From: Terribacillus aidingensis
GTDB taxonomy: Bacteria; Bacillota; Bacilli; Bacillales; Amphibacillaceae
DNA: 64,000 nt
Direction of reading: 5' to 3'
Assembly: GCF_040703035.1 (NCBI RefSeq)
Contig: NZ_CP159996.1
Location: 1,894,001-1,958,000, forward strand
Part shown: positions 1 to 9,095 of the stretch, one piece after another
Numbering within the stretch: the first letter of the stretch is position 1
How the letters are laid out: each line of letters opens with the position of its first letter
Program-made: the position numbers and the translations under genes
The notes under the pieces: generated by a model
Database searches by the model: none
Told to the model about the DNA's origin: nothing
What the model saw: only the letters and a program-made list of their open reading frames with translations

Positions 1-171
1 CTCAATATAACGGAAATCAGTGAGGAACAGCTGCTTCGATTTAGTGATGATAAGAAGGCCTGCACTTCCGGTAAAGCCTGATATGTATCGGCGGTTCTGT
101 GCACTCGTTACGATGAATGCGTCCAAGTTCTTCTTTTCCATTAAGGCACGTAATTTCTCTAATTTCTCCAT
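1..171 (-). CDS. Xaa-Pro aminopeptidase-like protein (N-terminal 57 residues, runs off the window)
   Basis: Only the first 57 codons are inside the window. They read as the start of a creatinase-type N-terminal domain: MEKLEKLRALMEKK, then a YISGFTGSAG stretch and FLTDFRYIE, the pattern of the M24B proline peptidase family (YqhT/PepP of Bacillus). These enzymes remove N-terminal residues before proline, using two metal ions held by the C-terminal domain, which is outside the window. The ATG is preceded by a GGGAGAGG ribosome-binding site. It lies 18 bases downstream of aroQ on the same strand, as in B. subtilis. The catalytic half cannot be seen, so activity is inferred only. Confidence 0.85.
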   Translation of the reverse strand, partial: MEKLEKLRALMEKKNLDAFIVTSAQNRRYISGFTGSAGLLIITKSKQLFLTDFRYIE

Positions 172-189
172 CTGTTTCTTCCTCTCCCT

Positions 190-618
190 TTATTTCTCCA
201 GCAGCGCTAAAGCCGCATATCGGTATCCTTTAATACCTAAACCGACGATCTGACCCTTACACACGGATGCCAGCATCGAATGATGACGGAATTCCTCCCG
301 CGTATGGATATTCGATATATGCACTTCCAGTACCGGAATAGGGACACTTGCAATCGCATCCCTGATCGCGATGCTTGTATGTGTATATGCTGCGGCATTC
401 AGGATGATTCCGCTGCACGTACGGCCTGCCTCCTGGATCTTATCGACCATCGCACCTTCATGATTGGACTGAAAGTCTTCCAGTTCGTACCCGAAACTGT
501 CTGTCACCTTCTTCACTTCAGCAACTACATCAGCCAGCGTATGGCTTCCATAAATTCCAGGCTCCCTCGTTCCGAGCAAATTTAAATTAGGTCCATTGAT
601 CAACATTAAGCGATTCAC
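190..618 (-). CDS. aroQ: 3-dehydroquinate dehydratase, type II
   Basis: This catalyses dehydration of 3-dehydroquinate to 3-dehydroshikimate, the third step of the shikimate pathway, in the cytoplasm. The protein shows the type II signature: INGPNLNLLG near the N-terminus, the GTREPGIYG loop carrying the catalytic Arg and Tyr, NAAAYTHTS, and EVHISNIHTREEFR with the catalytic His. A GTG start (142 aa) is preferred: AAAGGATGA sits about 6 bases before it. An in-frame ATG three codons upstream (at 627) lies inside that ribosome-binding site. It is followed by the pepP-like gene, probably one transcript. The length is normal for the family. Confidence 0.95.
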   Translation of the reverse strand: MNRLMLINGPNLNLLGTREPGIYGSHTLADVVAEVKKVTDSFGYELEDFQSNHEGAMVDKIQEAGRTCSGIILNAAAYTHTSIAIRDAIASVPIPVLEVHISNIHTREEFRHHSMLASVCKGQIVGLGIKGYRYAALALLEK

Positions 619-702
619 AATCTTCATCCTTTGGTTACATTATTTTAACTTTCACATAGTGTAACATAAGACGGAAGCTTTGTGATTGAAAATTCGAAAT
701 GC

Positions 703-1179
703 TTAATTATCCTGGTATGCTTCGCTTTGCTGGTATTCGAAGCTGATGCTGTATCCGATAAATACAGCATAAAGCAAATACAAGCACATTGTCGTGATAT
801 TTGCATTCCGATCTGCTTGGAATGCACTATCCACGCCATGGATAATCGGGGCCAGCACCAACTGGACAAGAACCCAGAGCACCACACCGAAAATTAAGCT
901 GGGGATGATTCCTTGCTGTTTCTTCAAGAACAGGAAATACAAGTAGGCAATCAAGATGGATAGAATACCGACTATGAAAATGCTGATCAGCTCAGCCACC
1001 CAAGTGTCAGCCCAAGGCATCCAAACCCATGAACGGAGGACGAAATCCGCCACAGACAAGTCGGTAAAATGAAAGAAGTACGCTACCCATGCGATGGCTG
1101 ACCAAAGCACGCCGCCGACGAATCCGGTAGCGACGGCACTTCTATTAAAACGTGATGCGGTTTTACGGTTTTGCTGCAT
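703..1179 (-). CDS. yqhR: YqhR family membrane protein
   Basis: A 158-residue integral membrane protein with about four hydrophobic segments (GFVGGVLWSAIAWVAYFF, ISIFIVGILSILIAYLYFLF, LIFGVVLWVLVQLVLAPI, TTMCLYLLYAVFIGY). Size, topology and place between aroQ and yqhQ match YqhR of Bacillus, whose function is unknown. The start at 1179 is chosen because GAGGTGA lies five bases upstream; an upstream in-frame start at 1203 would place that site inside the coding region. It is transcribed away from yqhQ, from a shared divergent intergenic region of about 120 bases. Confidence 0.8.
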   Translation of the reverse strand: MQQNRKTASRFNRSAVATGFVGGVLWSAIAWVAYFFHFTDLSVADFVLRSWVWMPWADTWVAELISIFIVGILSILIAYLYFLFLKKQQGIIPSLIFGVVLWVLVQLVLAPIIHGVDSAFQADRNANITTMCLYLLYAVFIGYSISFEYQQSEAYQDN

Positions 1180-1298
1180 AAAATTCACCTCAATACGTAG
1201 CATGCCTTAACCAAACGATTTTAATCACAGATGCCATCTAGTGTTATCTGTATTTTTTTAGTAAAATAGAAGGAAATCGAAACGAGGCTGGTGAAATA

Positions 1299-2243
1299 AT
1301 GTCAGATAAACAAACCAATACCTATGGCGGGCAAGCCGTCATTGAAGGTGTCATGTTTGCGGGAAAAAACAGCTTCGTTACTGCCGTTCGCAGAAATGAC
1401 GAGAGCATAGACTACTTAACCGTCGAACGCCAAGACAATCCGAAATTATCCAAGTTGAAAAAGATACCTATACTGCGAGGAATCGCAGCGATCATACACG
1501 CTAGCGCCAATGGCACGAAGCATCTGAACTTTTCTTCAGAACGTTACGGGGTCAATCCTGAGGACGATGCACAGATAGTTCCAGAGGAGAAAAAATCAAA
1601 GCTGGCAATGATCATTGGTATCGGTGCCGTTGGTGTACTATCCTTTATCTTCGGGAAATTAATATTCACACTGACTCCTGCACTCGTCGCGGATTTCTTC
1701 GACAAGTGGCTTCCTTCCAGATTCGAACAAGTTGCACTGGAAGGTTTCCTGAAGCTTATCCTGCTTCTTGCCTATGTTTATCTCGTTTCCCTGACACCAT
1801 TGATCAGGCGTGTATTCCAATATCACGGCGCTGAACATAAGGTGATCAACTGTTACGAAAACGGTCTGCCGCTTACGGTAGAGAATGTACAAAAGCAATC
1901 CAGGCTTCATTATCGATGCGGATCAAGCTTTATGCTGTTCACTGTCATAGTCGGTGTGATTGTGTATATGTTCGTTGCCACAGATCCGCTATGGTGGCGT
2001 ATGGTGAACCGTATCCTGCTTCTGCCGCTTGTTATCGGTCTGTCCTTCGAGGTACTTCAGCTGACGAATAAGGTTCGTGATATCCCTGTTCTTCGCTTCC
2101 TTGGCTATCCAGGCCTATGGCTGCAGCTGGTCACGACAAAAGAGCCAAAGGATGATCAAGTGGAAGTTGCCCTGGCTTCTTTCAAAAAAGTGCTTGAAAA
2201 TGATTCTGTACAGGTGAATAGTGGTATAAAGATAGTAAGATAA
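1299..2243 (+). CDS. yqhQ: DUF1385 membrane protein YqhQ
   Basis: A 314-residue protein of the DUF1385 family. The N-terminal part has the typical GGQAVIEGVMF motif, followed by hydrophobic segments near residues 105-130, 150-170 and 210-250. The conserved YHGAEHK-INCYENG stretch and the FRCGS-like YRCGSSFM segment are present. Biochemical function is unknown; the conserved His and Cys residues suggest metal binding, but this is inference. It lies upstream of yqhP on the plus strand with a 43-base gap to the TTG start of that gene. Confidence 0.85.
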   Translation: MSDKQTNTYGGQAVIEGVMFAGKNSFVTAVRRNDESIDYLTVERQDNPKLSKLKKIPILRGIAAIIHASANGTKHLNFSSERYGVNPEDDAQIVPEEKKSKLAMIIGIGAVGVLSFIFGKLIFTLTPALVADFFDKWLPSRFEQVALEGFLKLILLLAYVYLVSLTPLIRRVFQYHGAEHKVINCYENGLPLTVENVQKQSRLHYRCGSSFMLFTVIVGVIVYMFVATDPLWWRMVNRILLLPLVIGLSFEVLQLTNKVRDIPVLRFLGYPGLWLQLVTTKEPKDDQVEVALASFKKVLENDSVQVNSGIKIVR

Positions 2244-2286
2244 CGAAACCATGTCACCATCAAGGCATGGAAAGGAGGAAAATGGG

Positions 2287-2709
2287 TTGCGTAGATCTGG
2301 GTCTTCCATCATCGTGTTTGTTTTGATTGGTCTTGCTGTCATCGGTGTCAGCATGCAGCTCGTGACAAATCCAGGAGCATTCTTCCAAAACGTGCTCGTT
2401 TGGATTGGAGGTGCCGTCCTCTTTGGTGCATTACTCTACTTCATTCTTACACGCTTGCGTGGCCGCTCCGCTGCAGGCGGCAGTGGCAGCAGCAGTGATA
2501 TGCAGAAATATAAGAAAGCAGTAAAGCAGTCCAAGCAGAAATACAAGCAGCCAAAAGCCCGCCCTGTCAACAAACCAGCTAAACCAGCAGCTAGTATCAA
2601 AAAAGTTTCCGCTGCCAGAAAAAAACGTCCGGTAAAGGATCGCTCACGCGGTCCGCAGCTTCGTGTCATCGAAGGAAACAAACAGAAACGCAAAAAGTCG
2701 AGCATCTGA
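2287..2709 (+). CDS. yqhP: YqhP/SA1362-type small membrane protein
   Basis: A 140-residue protein with two hydrophobic segments near the N-terminus (SIIVFVLIGLAVIGVSMQLV and VLVWIGGAVLFGALLYFIL). A long, very basic, low-complexity C-terminal tail rich in Lys, Arg, Pro and Ala follows, probably cytoplasmic. A TTG start at 2287 is chosen because AAAGGAGG at 2271-2278 is 8 bases upstream; the in-frame ATG at 2251 has no such site. Position after yqhQ matches YqhP of Bacillus and SA1362 of Staphylococcus. No function is known. A bidirectional terminator follows. Confidence 0.75.
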   Translation: MRRSGSSIIVFVLIGLAVIGVSMQLVTNPGAFFQNVLVWIGGAVLFGALLYFILTRLRGRSAAGGSGSSSDMQKYKKAVKQSKQKYKQPKARPVNKPAKPAASIKKVSAARKKRPVKDRSRGPQLRVIEGNKQKRKKSSI

Positions 2710-2724
2710 TGCCCGACTTTTTTT
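2691..2724. terminator. bidirectional terminator between yqhP and yqhO
   Basis: The inverted repeat AAAAAGTCG-aGCATC / GATGC-cCGACTTTTT has runs of A and T on either side, so it can stop transcription from both convergent genes. The left arm lies inside the last codons of yqhP. Confidence 0.8.
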
Positions 2725-3610
2725 ATGGCCAGCGTTTTAGAAAGTGCTCTGCTTTCTCCCTGCCGACTGCTATTAGCTTCTCCTTTTCCAAAGCTGATAT
2801 ATCGAAATCGGCCATTCCGATACCTTCTACCGGAATGAAGATGATGTCCCTTGCTGTTTCCTGATTTATATGACGCATATCATGCGCTACCTTCATCGTC
2901 TTAAAAAGCGCATAAAACAGATCAAAAGATTGATGAACTTTCTGGACCGGAATTTTTTGTACTGCTTCACTCAGCTTCATTCCCAGGATAGGCCGCCTCA
3001 ATAGACGCTCCTCCCCTTCCAGTGTCCAAAGCGGGAAGTTGCTCAGCACTCCGCCGTCGAGCAGCAGACTTCTTTTCCGATTGTTATAGAGAAGTTTTGC
3101 CGGCATGAATATGTACGGAATACCTGCACTCATCCTAATAGCCCGGGCTACCGGGAAACTTCCGCCATCGATTCCATATGTCTCGTTCAAATCATCCGGA
3201 AAAACGATTAATCTGCCTAACGTTACATCTGCTGCGATCACTTTCAATGTTCGAGGCTTCAAATCATGAAAAGTATACACTTGTTTTCTTGCCAATGCCT
3301 CATAAAGCCAGCGTTCCAATGCATTTCCTTTGTACAGTCCCATTTTGAAATATAGCGTTAGCCAATTAGCAAAAGGAATATATCTTGTAAGCTTAATAGG
3401 ATCGGTGAATTTACTGATATCCGTTTCTTGAAGCAATGCTTCCATTTCTTCCCCGCTGTAACCAGCTGCCAGCAAGCCGGCGACAATAGCACCAGCAGAG
3501 GTGCCAGCCACATTCTCAAACTCGTATTTCTCCTTCTCCACAGCCTGTATAGCACCGATGAATGCAAAAGCCTTCACCCCGCCGCCTGAGAAAACACCGT
3601 CTATTTTCAT
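2723..3610 (-). CDS. yqhO: patatin-like phospholipase family protein YqhO
   Basis: A 295-residue member of the bacterial patatin/RssA family. The oxyanion-hole motif SGGGVKAFAFIGA is at the N-terminus, the nucleophile Ser is in GTSAG (about residue 40), and the catalytic Asp is in the DGG of LLLDGGVLSNFPLW. These are the full Ser-Asp dyad elements, so an active acyl hydrolase is expected; the substrate is unknown. The ATG at 3610 is chosen because GGAG lies 7 bases upstream; a GTG two codons earlier overlaps the spacer. It is convergent with yqhP. Confidence 0.85.
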   Translation of the reverse strand: MKIDGVFSGGGVKAFAFIGAIQAVEKEKYEFENVAGTSAGAIVAGLLAAGYSGEEMEALLQETDISKFTDPIKLTRYIPFANWLTLYFKMGLYKGNALERWLYEALARKQVYTFHDLKPRTLKVIAADVTLGRLIVFPDDLNETYGIDGGSFPVARAIRMSAGIPYIFMPAKLLYNNRKRSLLLDGGVLSNFPLWTLEGEERLLRRPILGMKLSEAVQKIPVQKVHQSFDLFYALFKTMKVAHDMRHINQETARDIIFIPVEGIGMADFDISALEKEKLIAVGREKAEHFLKRWP

Positions 3611-3668
3611 AAGCACGCTCCATGATGACTTTTTATTATACCTAATCAGGAAAGTGCTTTTTTAGAAC

Positions 3669-3698
3669 AAAAAAACCATCCAAATTGGATGGTTTCTG
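3669..3698 (-). terminator. terminator after mntR
   Basis: On the minus strand the stem AACCATCC / GGATGGTT has a short loop and is followed by a run of seven T. It sits directly after the mntR stop codon. Confidence 0.8.
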
Positions 3699-4118
3699 TT
3701 AAGACTTCTGTTTTTGCTGTATTTTGATCAATGCTTCTTTCCGTTCATTATCTTCCTGGAAGTACTGAACAAGATTACCGATCCGCTCGATTGAATTCCA
3801 GCTCATATGATGCTCGATACCTTCTACATCCTGATAAATATTCTCTTCCTCGACACCGATGATTCGCAGGAAGTCTTCCAAGAGTTCATGCCGATAGACA
3901 AGCCGTTTGCCGACCTGCTCTCCTTTATCAGTAAGAATCAAGCCACGGTACTTTTCATATTTCAGATATTCATCCTTGTCCAGCTTCTGCACCATTTTCG
4001 TAACAGAAGACGGATGTACCTGCAGATTCTCTGCTATATCGGACACACGGGCATATCCCTTTTTCTCCATTAATATGTAAATTTGTTCAATATAATCTTC
4101 CATGCTCGGTGTAGGCAT
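3699..4118 (-). CDS. mntR: manganese-dependent transcriptional regulator MntR
   Basis: A 139-residue DtxR-family repressor that senses Mn2+ and shuts off manganese uptake genes. An N-terminal winged helix ([22 protein letters not shown]) is followed by a dimerisation/metal domain containing [14 protein letters not shown] and [15 protein letters not shown]. The Glu and His residues match the binuclear Mn site of B. subtilis MntR (E99, E102, H103 region). The ATG is set by GGAGGAG 5 bases upstream, nine codons inside a longer open frame. Length is typical (about 140 aa). It stands alone as its own unit. Confidence 0.95.
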   Translation of the reverse strand: MPTPSMEDYIEQIYILMEKKGYARVSDIAENLQVHPSSVTKMVQKLDKDEYLKYEKYRGLILTDKGEQVGKRLVYRHELLEDFLRIIGVEEENIYQDVEGIEHHMSWNSIERIGNLVQYFQEDNERKEALIKIQQKQKS

Positions 4119-4249
4119 AAAACTCCTCCATTCAATCCACTGCAACTTCTACATCTTAATATGATACACCTTTTCCAGCGGACAAACAAGCCAACAAAGT
4201 TGAAGTGGGTCAAAAGTGTTACACTTATATGAACAGCTATAAAAAATCT

Positions 4250-4277
4250 TTGAAAATAAGCGCCTGCTTGCTATAAT
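4250..4277 (+). promoter_or_regulatory. SigA-type promoter of yqhL
   Basis: A TTGAAA box (4250-4255) and a perfect TATAAT (4272-4277) are separated by 16 bases, 34 bases before the yqhL start codon. Confidence 0.6.
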
Positions 4278-4311
4278 GTAAGTTGGAGTATCAGCAGATG
4301 GGGGAAATGAC

Positions 4312-4698
4312 ATGGAAGCAGTACTAGTTATTGGAGTTGCACTGATTGTATTCATCGCATATAGTGTAATCCGCTATTTCATTCAGAAGAAACACCTGAA
4401 AACTCTTACAGAGGAAGAATTCAAAGCTGGATACCGTAAAGCGCAGCTGATTGATGTACGTGAGCCGAAAGAATTCGACGGCGGACACATCCTAGGTGCA
4501 CGGAATATCCCACTTACCCAGCTTCGCTACCGTTTGGCTGAAATCCGCAAGGACAAGCCTGTTTATATGTATGACCAAAACGGTACACGTACTGTACGTA
4601 CTGCAGCAATGCTGCATAAAAAAGGCTATCAGGATCTTAATCAGCTTAAAGGCGGTTTCAAAGCCTGGAGCGGTAAGATCAAACGTAAAGGTGATTAA
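4312..4698 (+). CDS. yqhL: membrane-anchored rhodanese-like protein YqhL
   Basis: A 128-residue protein: an N-terminal transmembrane helix (residues 3-24) followed by a single rhodanese domain with LIDVREPKEFDGGHILGARN and NLKGGFKAWSGKI. The loop that normally carries the catalytic Cys (CxxGxR) reads DQNGTR here, so the sulfur-accepting Cys is replaced by Asp. Sulfurtransferase activity is therefore unlikely and a binding or structural role is more probable. Place next to gcvPB and mntR matches YqhL of Bacillus. It has its own promoter and ends in a strong terminator. Confidence 0.85.
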   Translation: MEAVLVIGVALIVFIAYSVIRYFIQKKHLKTLTEEEFKAGYRKAQLIDVREPKEFDGGHILGARNIPLTQLRYRLAEIRKDKPVYMYDQNGTRTVRTAAMLHKKGYQDLNQLKGGFKAWSGKIKRKGD

Positions 4699-4735
4699 AA
4701 GAGCTTTGCACATTATGTGTGCAAAGCTCTTTTTT
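4697..4735. terminator. bidirectional terminator, yqhL / gcvPB
   Basis: A long stem AAAAGAGCTTTGCACA / TGTGCAAAGCTCTTTT with a short loop, flanked by A and T runs, sits between convergent genes. Confidence 0.9.
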
Positions 4736-6198
4736 CATTCTGGAATATAGCGTAGAATCGGCTTTCTGGCGGCAGTCGTTTCATCCATTCTGCTGACGAC
4801 TGTTGTATGCGGCGCCTCTTGTACAATTTCTGGGTTATGTTCTGCATCTGCAGCAATTTCCAGCATCGTATCAATGAAACTATCCAATGTTTCTTTAGCT
4901 TCTGTTTCGGTTGGCTCGATCATCAGTGCTTCCTCTACATTGAGCGGGAAGTAAATAGTCGGCGGATGGTACCCGAAATCAAGCAATCGTTTCGCAATAT
5001 CAAGCGTACGGACACCCAGCTTTTTCTGTCTGCGCCCGGAAAGAACGAATTCATGCTTACAATGCTGTGTGTATGGCAGATCGAATGCTTCACTCAAGCG
5101 ACGCATCATGTAATTCGCATTCAGGACCGCATATTCACTTACACGTTTCAGTCCTTCTGGTCCCAGCGTCCGGATATACGTGTACGCACGTACGTTGATA
5201 CCGAAGTTTCCGTAATATGGCTTCACTCGTCCGATAGAATCTGGACGATCTTCGTCAAGGATGATTTCTTCCCCTTGTCTGCGGACAACCGGCTTCGGCA
5301 GGAATGCTGCAAGCTCCTCCGAAACGCCGACAGGACCCGATCCTGGTCCCCCGCCGCCATGCGGGCCGGTGAATGTTTTATGCAAATTCAAGTGCACAAC
5401 ATCAAAGCCCATATCTCCAGGTCTTGTATAACCCATGATGGCATTCAGATTTGCACCATCATAATACAATTTGCCGCCTGCTTCATGGACAATCTTGGCC
5501 ATTTCCAAAATATCCTTTTCGAACAGACCGAGTGTATTCGGATTCGTAAGCATCAGCGCTGCTGTATCTTCTCCAACGACGCGACGCAAATCCTCCAAGT
5601 CAACTAGTCCTTCATCATTTGATTTAACTGTTACTGATTCGAATCCAGCAACAGTTGCCGAAGCAGGGTTTGTTCCATGCGCCGAATCCGGCACGATAAC
5701 CTTCGTACGCTGCGTCTCGCCATTTTTCTCATGCAAGGCACGGATCATCATCAGTCCAGTCCATTCTCCATGAGCTCCTGCTGCAGGCTGCAAACTAACC
5801 TCGTGCATACCGGTAATTTCCTTCAGCTGCTCTTGCAGATCGAACATAAGCTCCAGTGCACCTTGTGCCGTTTTCGGATCTTGATACGGATGAACGTGGC
5901 TGAATCCATCCATTCTGATGACATCTTCATTGATTTTCGGATTATACTTCATCGTACAAGAGCCGAGCGGATAGAATCCGGAATCAACGCCATAATTTCT
6001 TCTTGAAAGGGCTGTGTAATGCCGGATGATCTGCAGCTCGCTCAATTCTGGAAGCGCTGCTGGTTCGCTTCGAATATATTCTGACTCGAAAACTTCTGAA
6101 AGATCCGTTTCCGGAACATCCAGCGGCGGCAAGCTGTATCCTGTCCTGCCTGCTTTCGTTTGTTCGAATAACAATGGGAAATCAGTATTGTTTTGCAT
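4735..6198 (-). CDS. gcvPB: glycine dehydrogenase (decarboxylating) subunit 2
   Basis: The PLP-carrying subunit of the two-part P protein of the glycine cleavage system. It decarboxylates glycine and passes the aminomethyl group to lipoylated H protein. At 487 residues it has the usual size for the split form. The PLP lysine is K274 in [16 protein letters not shown], with the glycine-rich [12 protein letters not shown] loop after it. The start codon overlaps the 3' end of gcvPA by 17 bases, implying translational coupling. It is the last gene of gcvT-gcvPA-gcvPB. Confidence 0.97.
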   Translation of the reverse strand: MQNNTDFPLLFEQTKAGRTGYSLPPLDVPETDLSEVFESEYIRSEPAALPELSELQIIRHYTALSRRNYGVDSGFYPLGSCTMKYNPKINEDVIRMDGFSHVHPYQDPKTAQGALELMFDLQEQLKEITGMHEVSLQPAAGAHGEWTGLMMIRALHEKNGETQRTKVIVPDSAHGTNPASATVAGFESVTVKSNDEGLVDLEDLRRVVGEDTAALMLTNPNTLGLFEKDILEMAKIVHEAGGKLYYDGANLNAIMGYTRPGDMGFDVVHLNLHKTFTGPHGGGGPGSGPVGVSEELAAFLPKPVVRRQGEEIILDEDRPDSIGRVKPYYGNFGINVRAYTYIRTLGPEGLKRVSEYAVLNANYMMRRLSEAFDLPYTQHCKHEFVLSGRRQKKLGVRTLDIAKRLLDFGYHPPTIYFPLNVEEALMIEPTETEAKETLDSFIDTMLEIAADAEHNPEIVQEAPHTTVVSRMDETTAARKPILRYIPE

Positions 6199-7540
6199 GG
6201 ACTGCCGCCACCTCTCTTACAAATGTATCAATCTGTTCTTTTGTGCGCTGCTCCGTCACAGCTACAAGTATGTGGTTCTTCAAACGATCATCAATCCGTC
6301 CCAAGTGATACCCCCCGATAAACCCTTGTGTAACCAGATGATCATTCAGTGCATCCGCATCATCTTCTACTTTAATTACTAATTCATTAAAGAAGGCGCC
6401 TTGGAAGATGACTTGCAACCCGTGTGCTTCAAGCTGCTTTTTCATATAAAGTGCTTTTTGGATATTCAAGTGAGCCATCTCAGCTACACCTTTTTTACCT
6501 AATGCACTCATGGCAACTGAAGAAGCCAAAGCATTCAATGCCTGATTGGAGCAAATATTCGATGTCGCCTTGTCTCGGCGGATATGCTGCTCACGTGCTT
6601 GGAGTGTCAGAACGAAACCACGTCTACCTTCCTCATCTTTCGTCTGTCCGACAAGTCTTCCTGGCAGCTTGCGCATTAATTTCGCTGAGCTTGCGAAATA
6701 GCCGCAGTGAGGACCGCCGAACTGTGCCGGGATACCGAATACTTGTGTATCCCCAACAACAATATCTGCACCGAAGCTGCCTGGCGGAGTCAAGAATCCT
6801 AAAGCCAACGGATTGCTGGAGACAACCATCATCGCTTTCGGCTGTGCATCAATGATTTTGCGAATAGCAGCTAACGGTTCGACCTGTCCGAAGAAATTCG
6901 GATATTGCACGATGACACTAGCCGTATCCTCATCTACTGCTTCTTCCAGTGCTTCTAAATCGGTCAATCCATCCTTATGAGGAACTGTGACAATTTCCAA
7001 ATGCTGTCCTCTTCCATAAGAATCGATCACTTGTCGAGATTCTGGATGAACCGCTTCTGATACAATGATTTTCTTCTTCCGCGTATGGCCAGCGCTTAAT
7101 GTCGCTGCTTCTGCAAGTGCTGTTCCGCCATCATACATGGAGCTATTCGCAACATCCATTCCAGTCAGCTCAGCAATCATCGTCTGGAACTCAAAGATTG
7201 CCTGCAGTTCTCCTTGGGAAATTTCAGGCTGATACGGCGTATAAGCTGTATAGAATTCAGATCTGGATATAACATGATCCACAATTGAAGGAATGTAATG
7301 ATCGTACACACCAGCTCCAAGGAAGGAAGCATGTGTTTTCATCGTCACGTTACGACTTGCCAAAGCTGCCAGTTCAGCTTTCAATTCCCCTTCACTTTTC
7401 GGCTCCTTGATCTGGAGCGGTCCCTTCAAGCGAACTTCCTCGGGGATATCAGAGAACAGTTCCTCCGTGTCTTTCACGCCTATCGTTTGAAGCATTTCTT
7501 CTTTGTCTTGCTCTGTCATCGGTAAGTACCTGAAATCCAT
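6182..7540 (-). CDS. gcvPA: glycine dehydrogenase (decarboxylating) subunit 1
   Basis: The N-terminal-half subunit of the split P protein, 452 residues, which pairs with GcvPB to form the decarboxylase. Recognised by [47 protein letters not shown] and SNICSNQAL, all characteristic of the family. It does not itself hold the PLP lysine. GGGAGG lies 7 bases before the ATG. It follows gcvT after a 14-base gap and overlaps gcvPB, forming one operon controlled by the glycine riboswitch upstream of gcvT. Confidence 0.97.
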   Translation of the reverse strand: MDFRYLPMTEQDKEEMLQTIGVKDTEELFSDIPEEVRLKGPLQIKEPKSEGELKAELAALASRNVTMKTHASFLGAGVYDHYIPSIVDHVISRSEFYTAYTPYQPEISQGELQAIFEFQTMIAELTGMDVANSSMYDGGTALAEAATLSAGHTRKKKIIVSEAVHPESRQVIDSYGRGQHLEIVTVPHKDGLTDLEALEEAVDEDTASVIVQYPNFFGQVEPLAAIRKIIDAQPKAMMVVSSNPLALGFLTPPGSFGADIVVGDTQVFGIPAQFGGPHCGYFASSAKLMRKLPGRLVGQTKDEEGRRGFVLTLQAREQHIRRDKATSNICSNQALNALASSVAMSALGKKGVAEMAHLNIQKALYMKKQLEAHGLQVIFQGAFFNELVIKVEDDADALNDHLVTQGFIGGYHLGRIDDRLKNHILVAVTEQRTKEQIDTFVREVAAVHAKQY

Positions 7541-7554
7541 GCTGTATCCTCCCT

Positions 7555-8658
7555 CTATTTCCGTTTATAGAATGGTGTTGCAACTACCTTGGCTTGCAGC
7601 CGTTTCTTTCGTATCTGCACTTCAACCAGACTGCCTTCTTCGACAGCATCCGCTTGTACGAGTGCAAGGCCGATATAACTGTCCAGTGTCGGTGACTTTG
7701 TTCCTGTCGTAACCTCACCGATTTGTTCGTCACCACTGAAAATTGGATAACCATGGCGCGGTATCCCTTTTTCCTGCATTTCAATGCCGACGAGCTTCCG
7801 ATTCGCTCCGTTCTCTTTTTGCTTCTTCAAGGTTTCTTTTCCGATGAAGTCGGCAGACTTATTCGTTTTCACTGCAAATCCAATACCTGCCTCGATCGGC
7901 GTAATGTCCTTCGACAACTCATTGCCATACAGCGGCAGATTCGCTTCAAAGCGTAAGGTGTCCCTTGCACCCAATCCAACTGGCTGAAGATTGTATGCTT
8001 GACCATTTTCCAGCAAAAGTTCCCAGACAGCTTGCCCGCTTGCAGCCGGTCCGTAGATTTCAAAGCCATCTTCGCCAGTGTAGCCTGTGCGTGAGATTAG
8101 GAAATCTCCTTCCGCCCCTTCCAGCTGCACTGGATAAGCGAATCGGAAAAATGAAATTTCCGACAATTTTTCATCTGTCAGCTTCTGCAGTATTTGCTCT
8201 GCATGAGGTCCTTGCAGGGCAACTTGCATATAAGCATCTGATTGATCTTCGATACTGACACCATCTCGTTTATGAGAAAGCAGCCACTCCAAGTCCTTTG
8301 CTGTATTGCTGGCATTCACAACTAGCAGATAACGGTTCTCTTCCAGCATATAAACGATTAAATCGTCTACTGTTCCGCCATTTTCATAACACATGACACT
8401 GTATTGCGCTTTATTCGGAACGAGCAATTCAATGTCATTTGTCAGGACAAACTGCAGAAAGTCTTTGCTAGCTGGCCCTTCAACCAGAATCTCACCCATA
8501 TGGGAAACATCGAACAAACCGGCCGCCTGCCGCACTGCATGATGTTCTTCCTGGATGCTGCTGAAATGGACTGGCAGTTCCCATCCCCCGAAATCGATCG
8601 TCTTGCTGTTTGCCTCGTAAGCAGGATAAAGCGGGGTTCTTCTCAACTCACTCATCAT
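7555..8658 (-). CDS. gcvT: aminomethyltransferase (glycine cleavage T protein)
   Basis: The T protein transfers the one-carbon unit from aminomethyl-lipoyl H protein to tetrahydrofolate, releasing ammonia and giving 5,10-methylene-THF. Family marks are [10 protein letters not shown] near residue 23, [45 protein letters not shown] (with the conserved Asp/Arg) and a C-terminal GCV_T beta domain. Length 367 is normal. Two adjacent ATG codons lie behind GAGGAG; either could start. It is the first gene of the operon, preceded by a tandem glycine riboswitch and terminator. Confidence 0.97.
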   Translation of the reverse strand: MMSELRRTPLYPAYEANSKTIDFGGWELPVHFSSIQEEHHAVRQAAGLFDVSHMGEILVEGPASKDFLQFVLTNDIELLVPNKAQYSVMCYENGGTVDDLIVYMLEENRYLLVVNASNTAKDLEWLLSHKRDGVSIEDQSDAYMQVALQGPHAEQILQKLTDEKLSEISFFRFAYPVQLEGAEGDFLISRTGYTGEDGFEIYGPAASGQAVWELLLENGQAYNLQPVGLGARDTLRFEANLPLYGNELSKDITPIEAGIGFAVKTNKSADFIGKETLKKQKENGANRKLVGIEMQEKGIPRHGYPIFSGDEQIGEVTTGTKSPTLDSYIGLALVQADAVEEGSLVEVQIRKKRLQAKVVATPFYKRK

Positions 8659-8685
8659 CTTGCTCCTCTCTTATGTACCTCGCAA

Positions 8686-8730
8686 CAAAAAACAGAGCCA
8701 CCTCGAAAAAGCTTTGAGGGGCTCTGTCCA
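8686..8730 (-). terminator. riboswitch-controlled terminator upstream of gcvT
   Basis: Read on the minus strand, ACAGAGCC-CCTC pairs with GAGG-GGCTCTGT and is followed by six T. Its 5' arm overlaps the GGACAGAG that closes the second glycine aptamer (8722-8729), so aptamer folding and terminator folding are mutually exclusive, as expected for an ON switch. Confidence 0.85.
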
Positions 8731-8910
8731 TTTACCAGAAAGTTTCTTATCGTCCTTGGACCATAGTTGCTTCTTGGGTGGCTTCTACTATGGAAGCACT
8801 CTCCAGAGTTGCGTCGTGCTGGAGTTCTTTTGCCTGAGAGATTCACTCAATATTTGCTCCTTCGGCGCCGCTGTACAGCGGTCTCTCCTCCAACATTCAC
8901 TCGCGGTTTA
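8722..8910 (-). promoter_or_regulatory. tandem glycine riboswitch upstream of gcvT
   Basis: On the minus strand the first aptamer shows the consensus elements GGAGAGACC, GCGCCGAAGGAGCAA and ATCTCTCAGGCAAAAG. A second unit follows immediately: CTGGAGAGTG, CACCCAAGAAGCAA, ACTTTCTGGTAAA and GGACAGAG. The order and spacing are those of the two-aptamer gcvT riboswitch, in which glycine binding prevents termination and turns on the cleavage operon. The second unit differs from consensus (CCCAAG for CCGAAG, TTCTGG for CTCAGG). A TATAAT (minus strand, 9013-9018) about 100 bases upstream is a possible -10 element. Confidence 0.92.
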
Positions 8911-9095
8911 TGAAATTGGAAAACGCGGGCATACTAACAGACAATCAACCTATAAAAAAGCAAAATCCAAACATTTTAATAAAAAATATTGATAATGTCT
9001 GGTTTCAGCCTCATTATAACATAACATTTTTACAATGTGTCTACCTTTTTAAGCTTTTTAAACGAAACTCCGAAGAATAAGGAGATGAAATCACA

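Noticed and set aside
4807..5607. 266-codon open frame on the plus strand
   Set aside because: Antisense to gcvPB, which has full family motifs over the same region.
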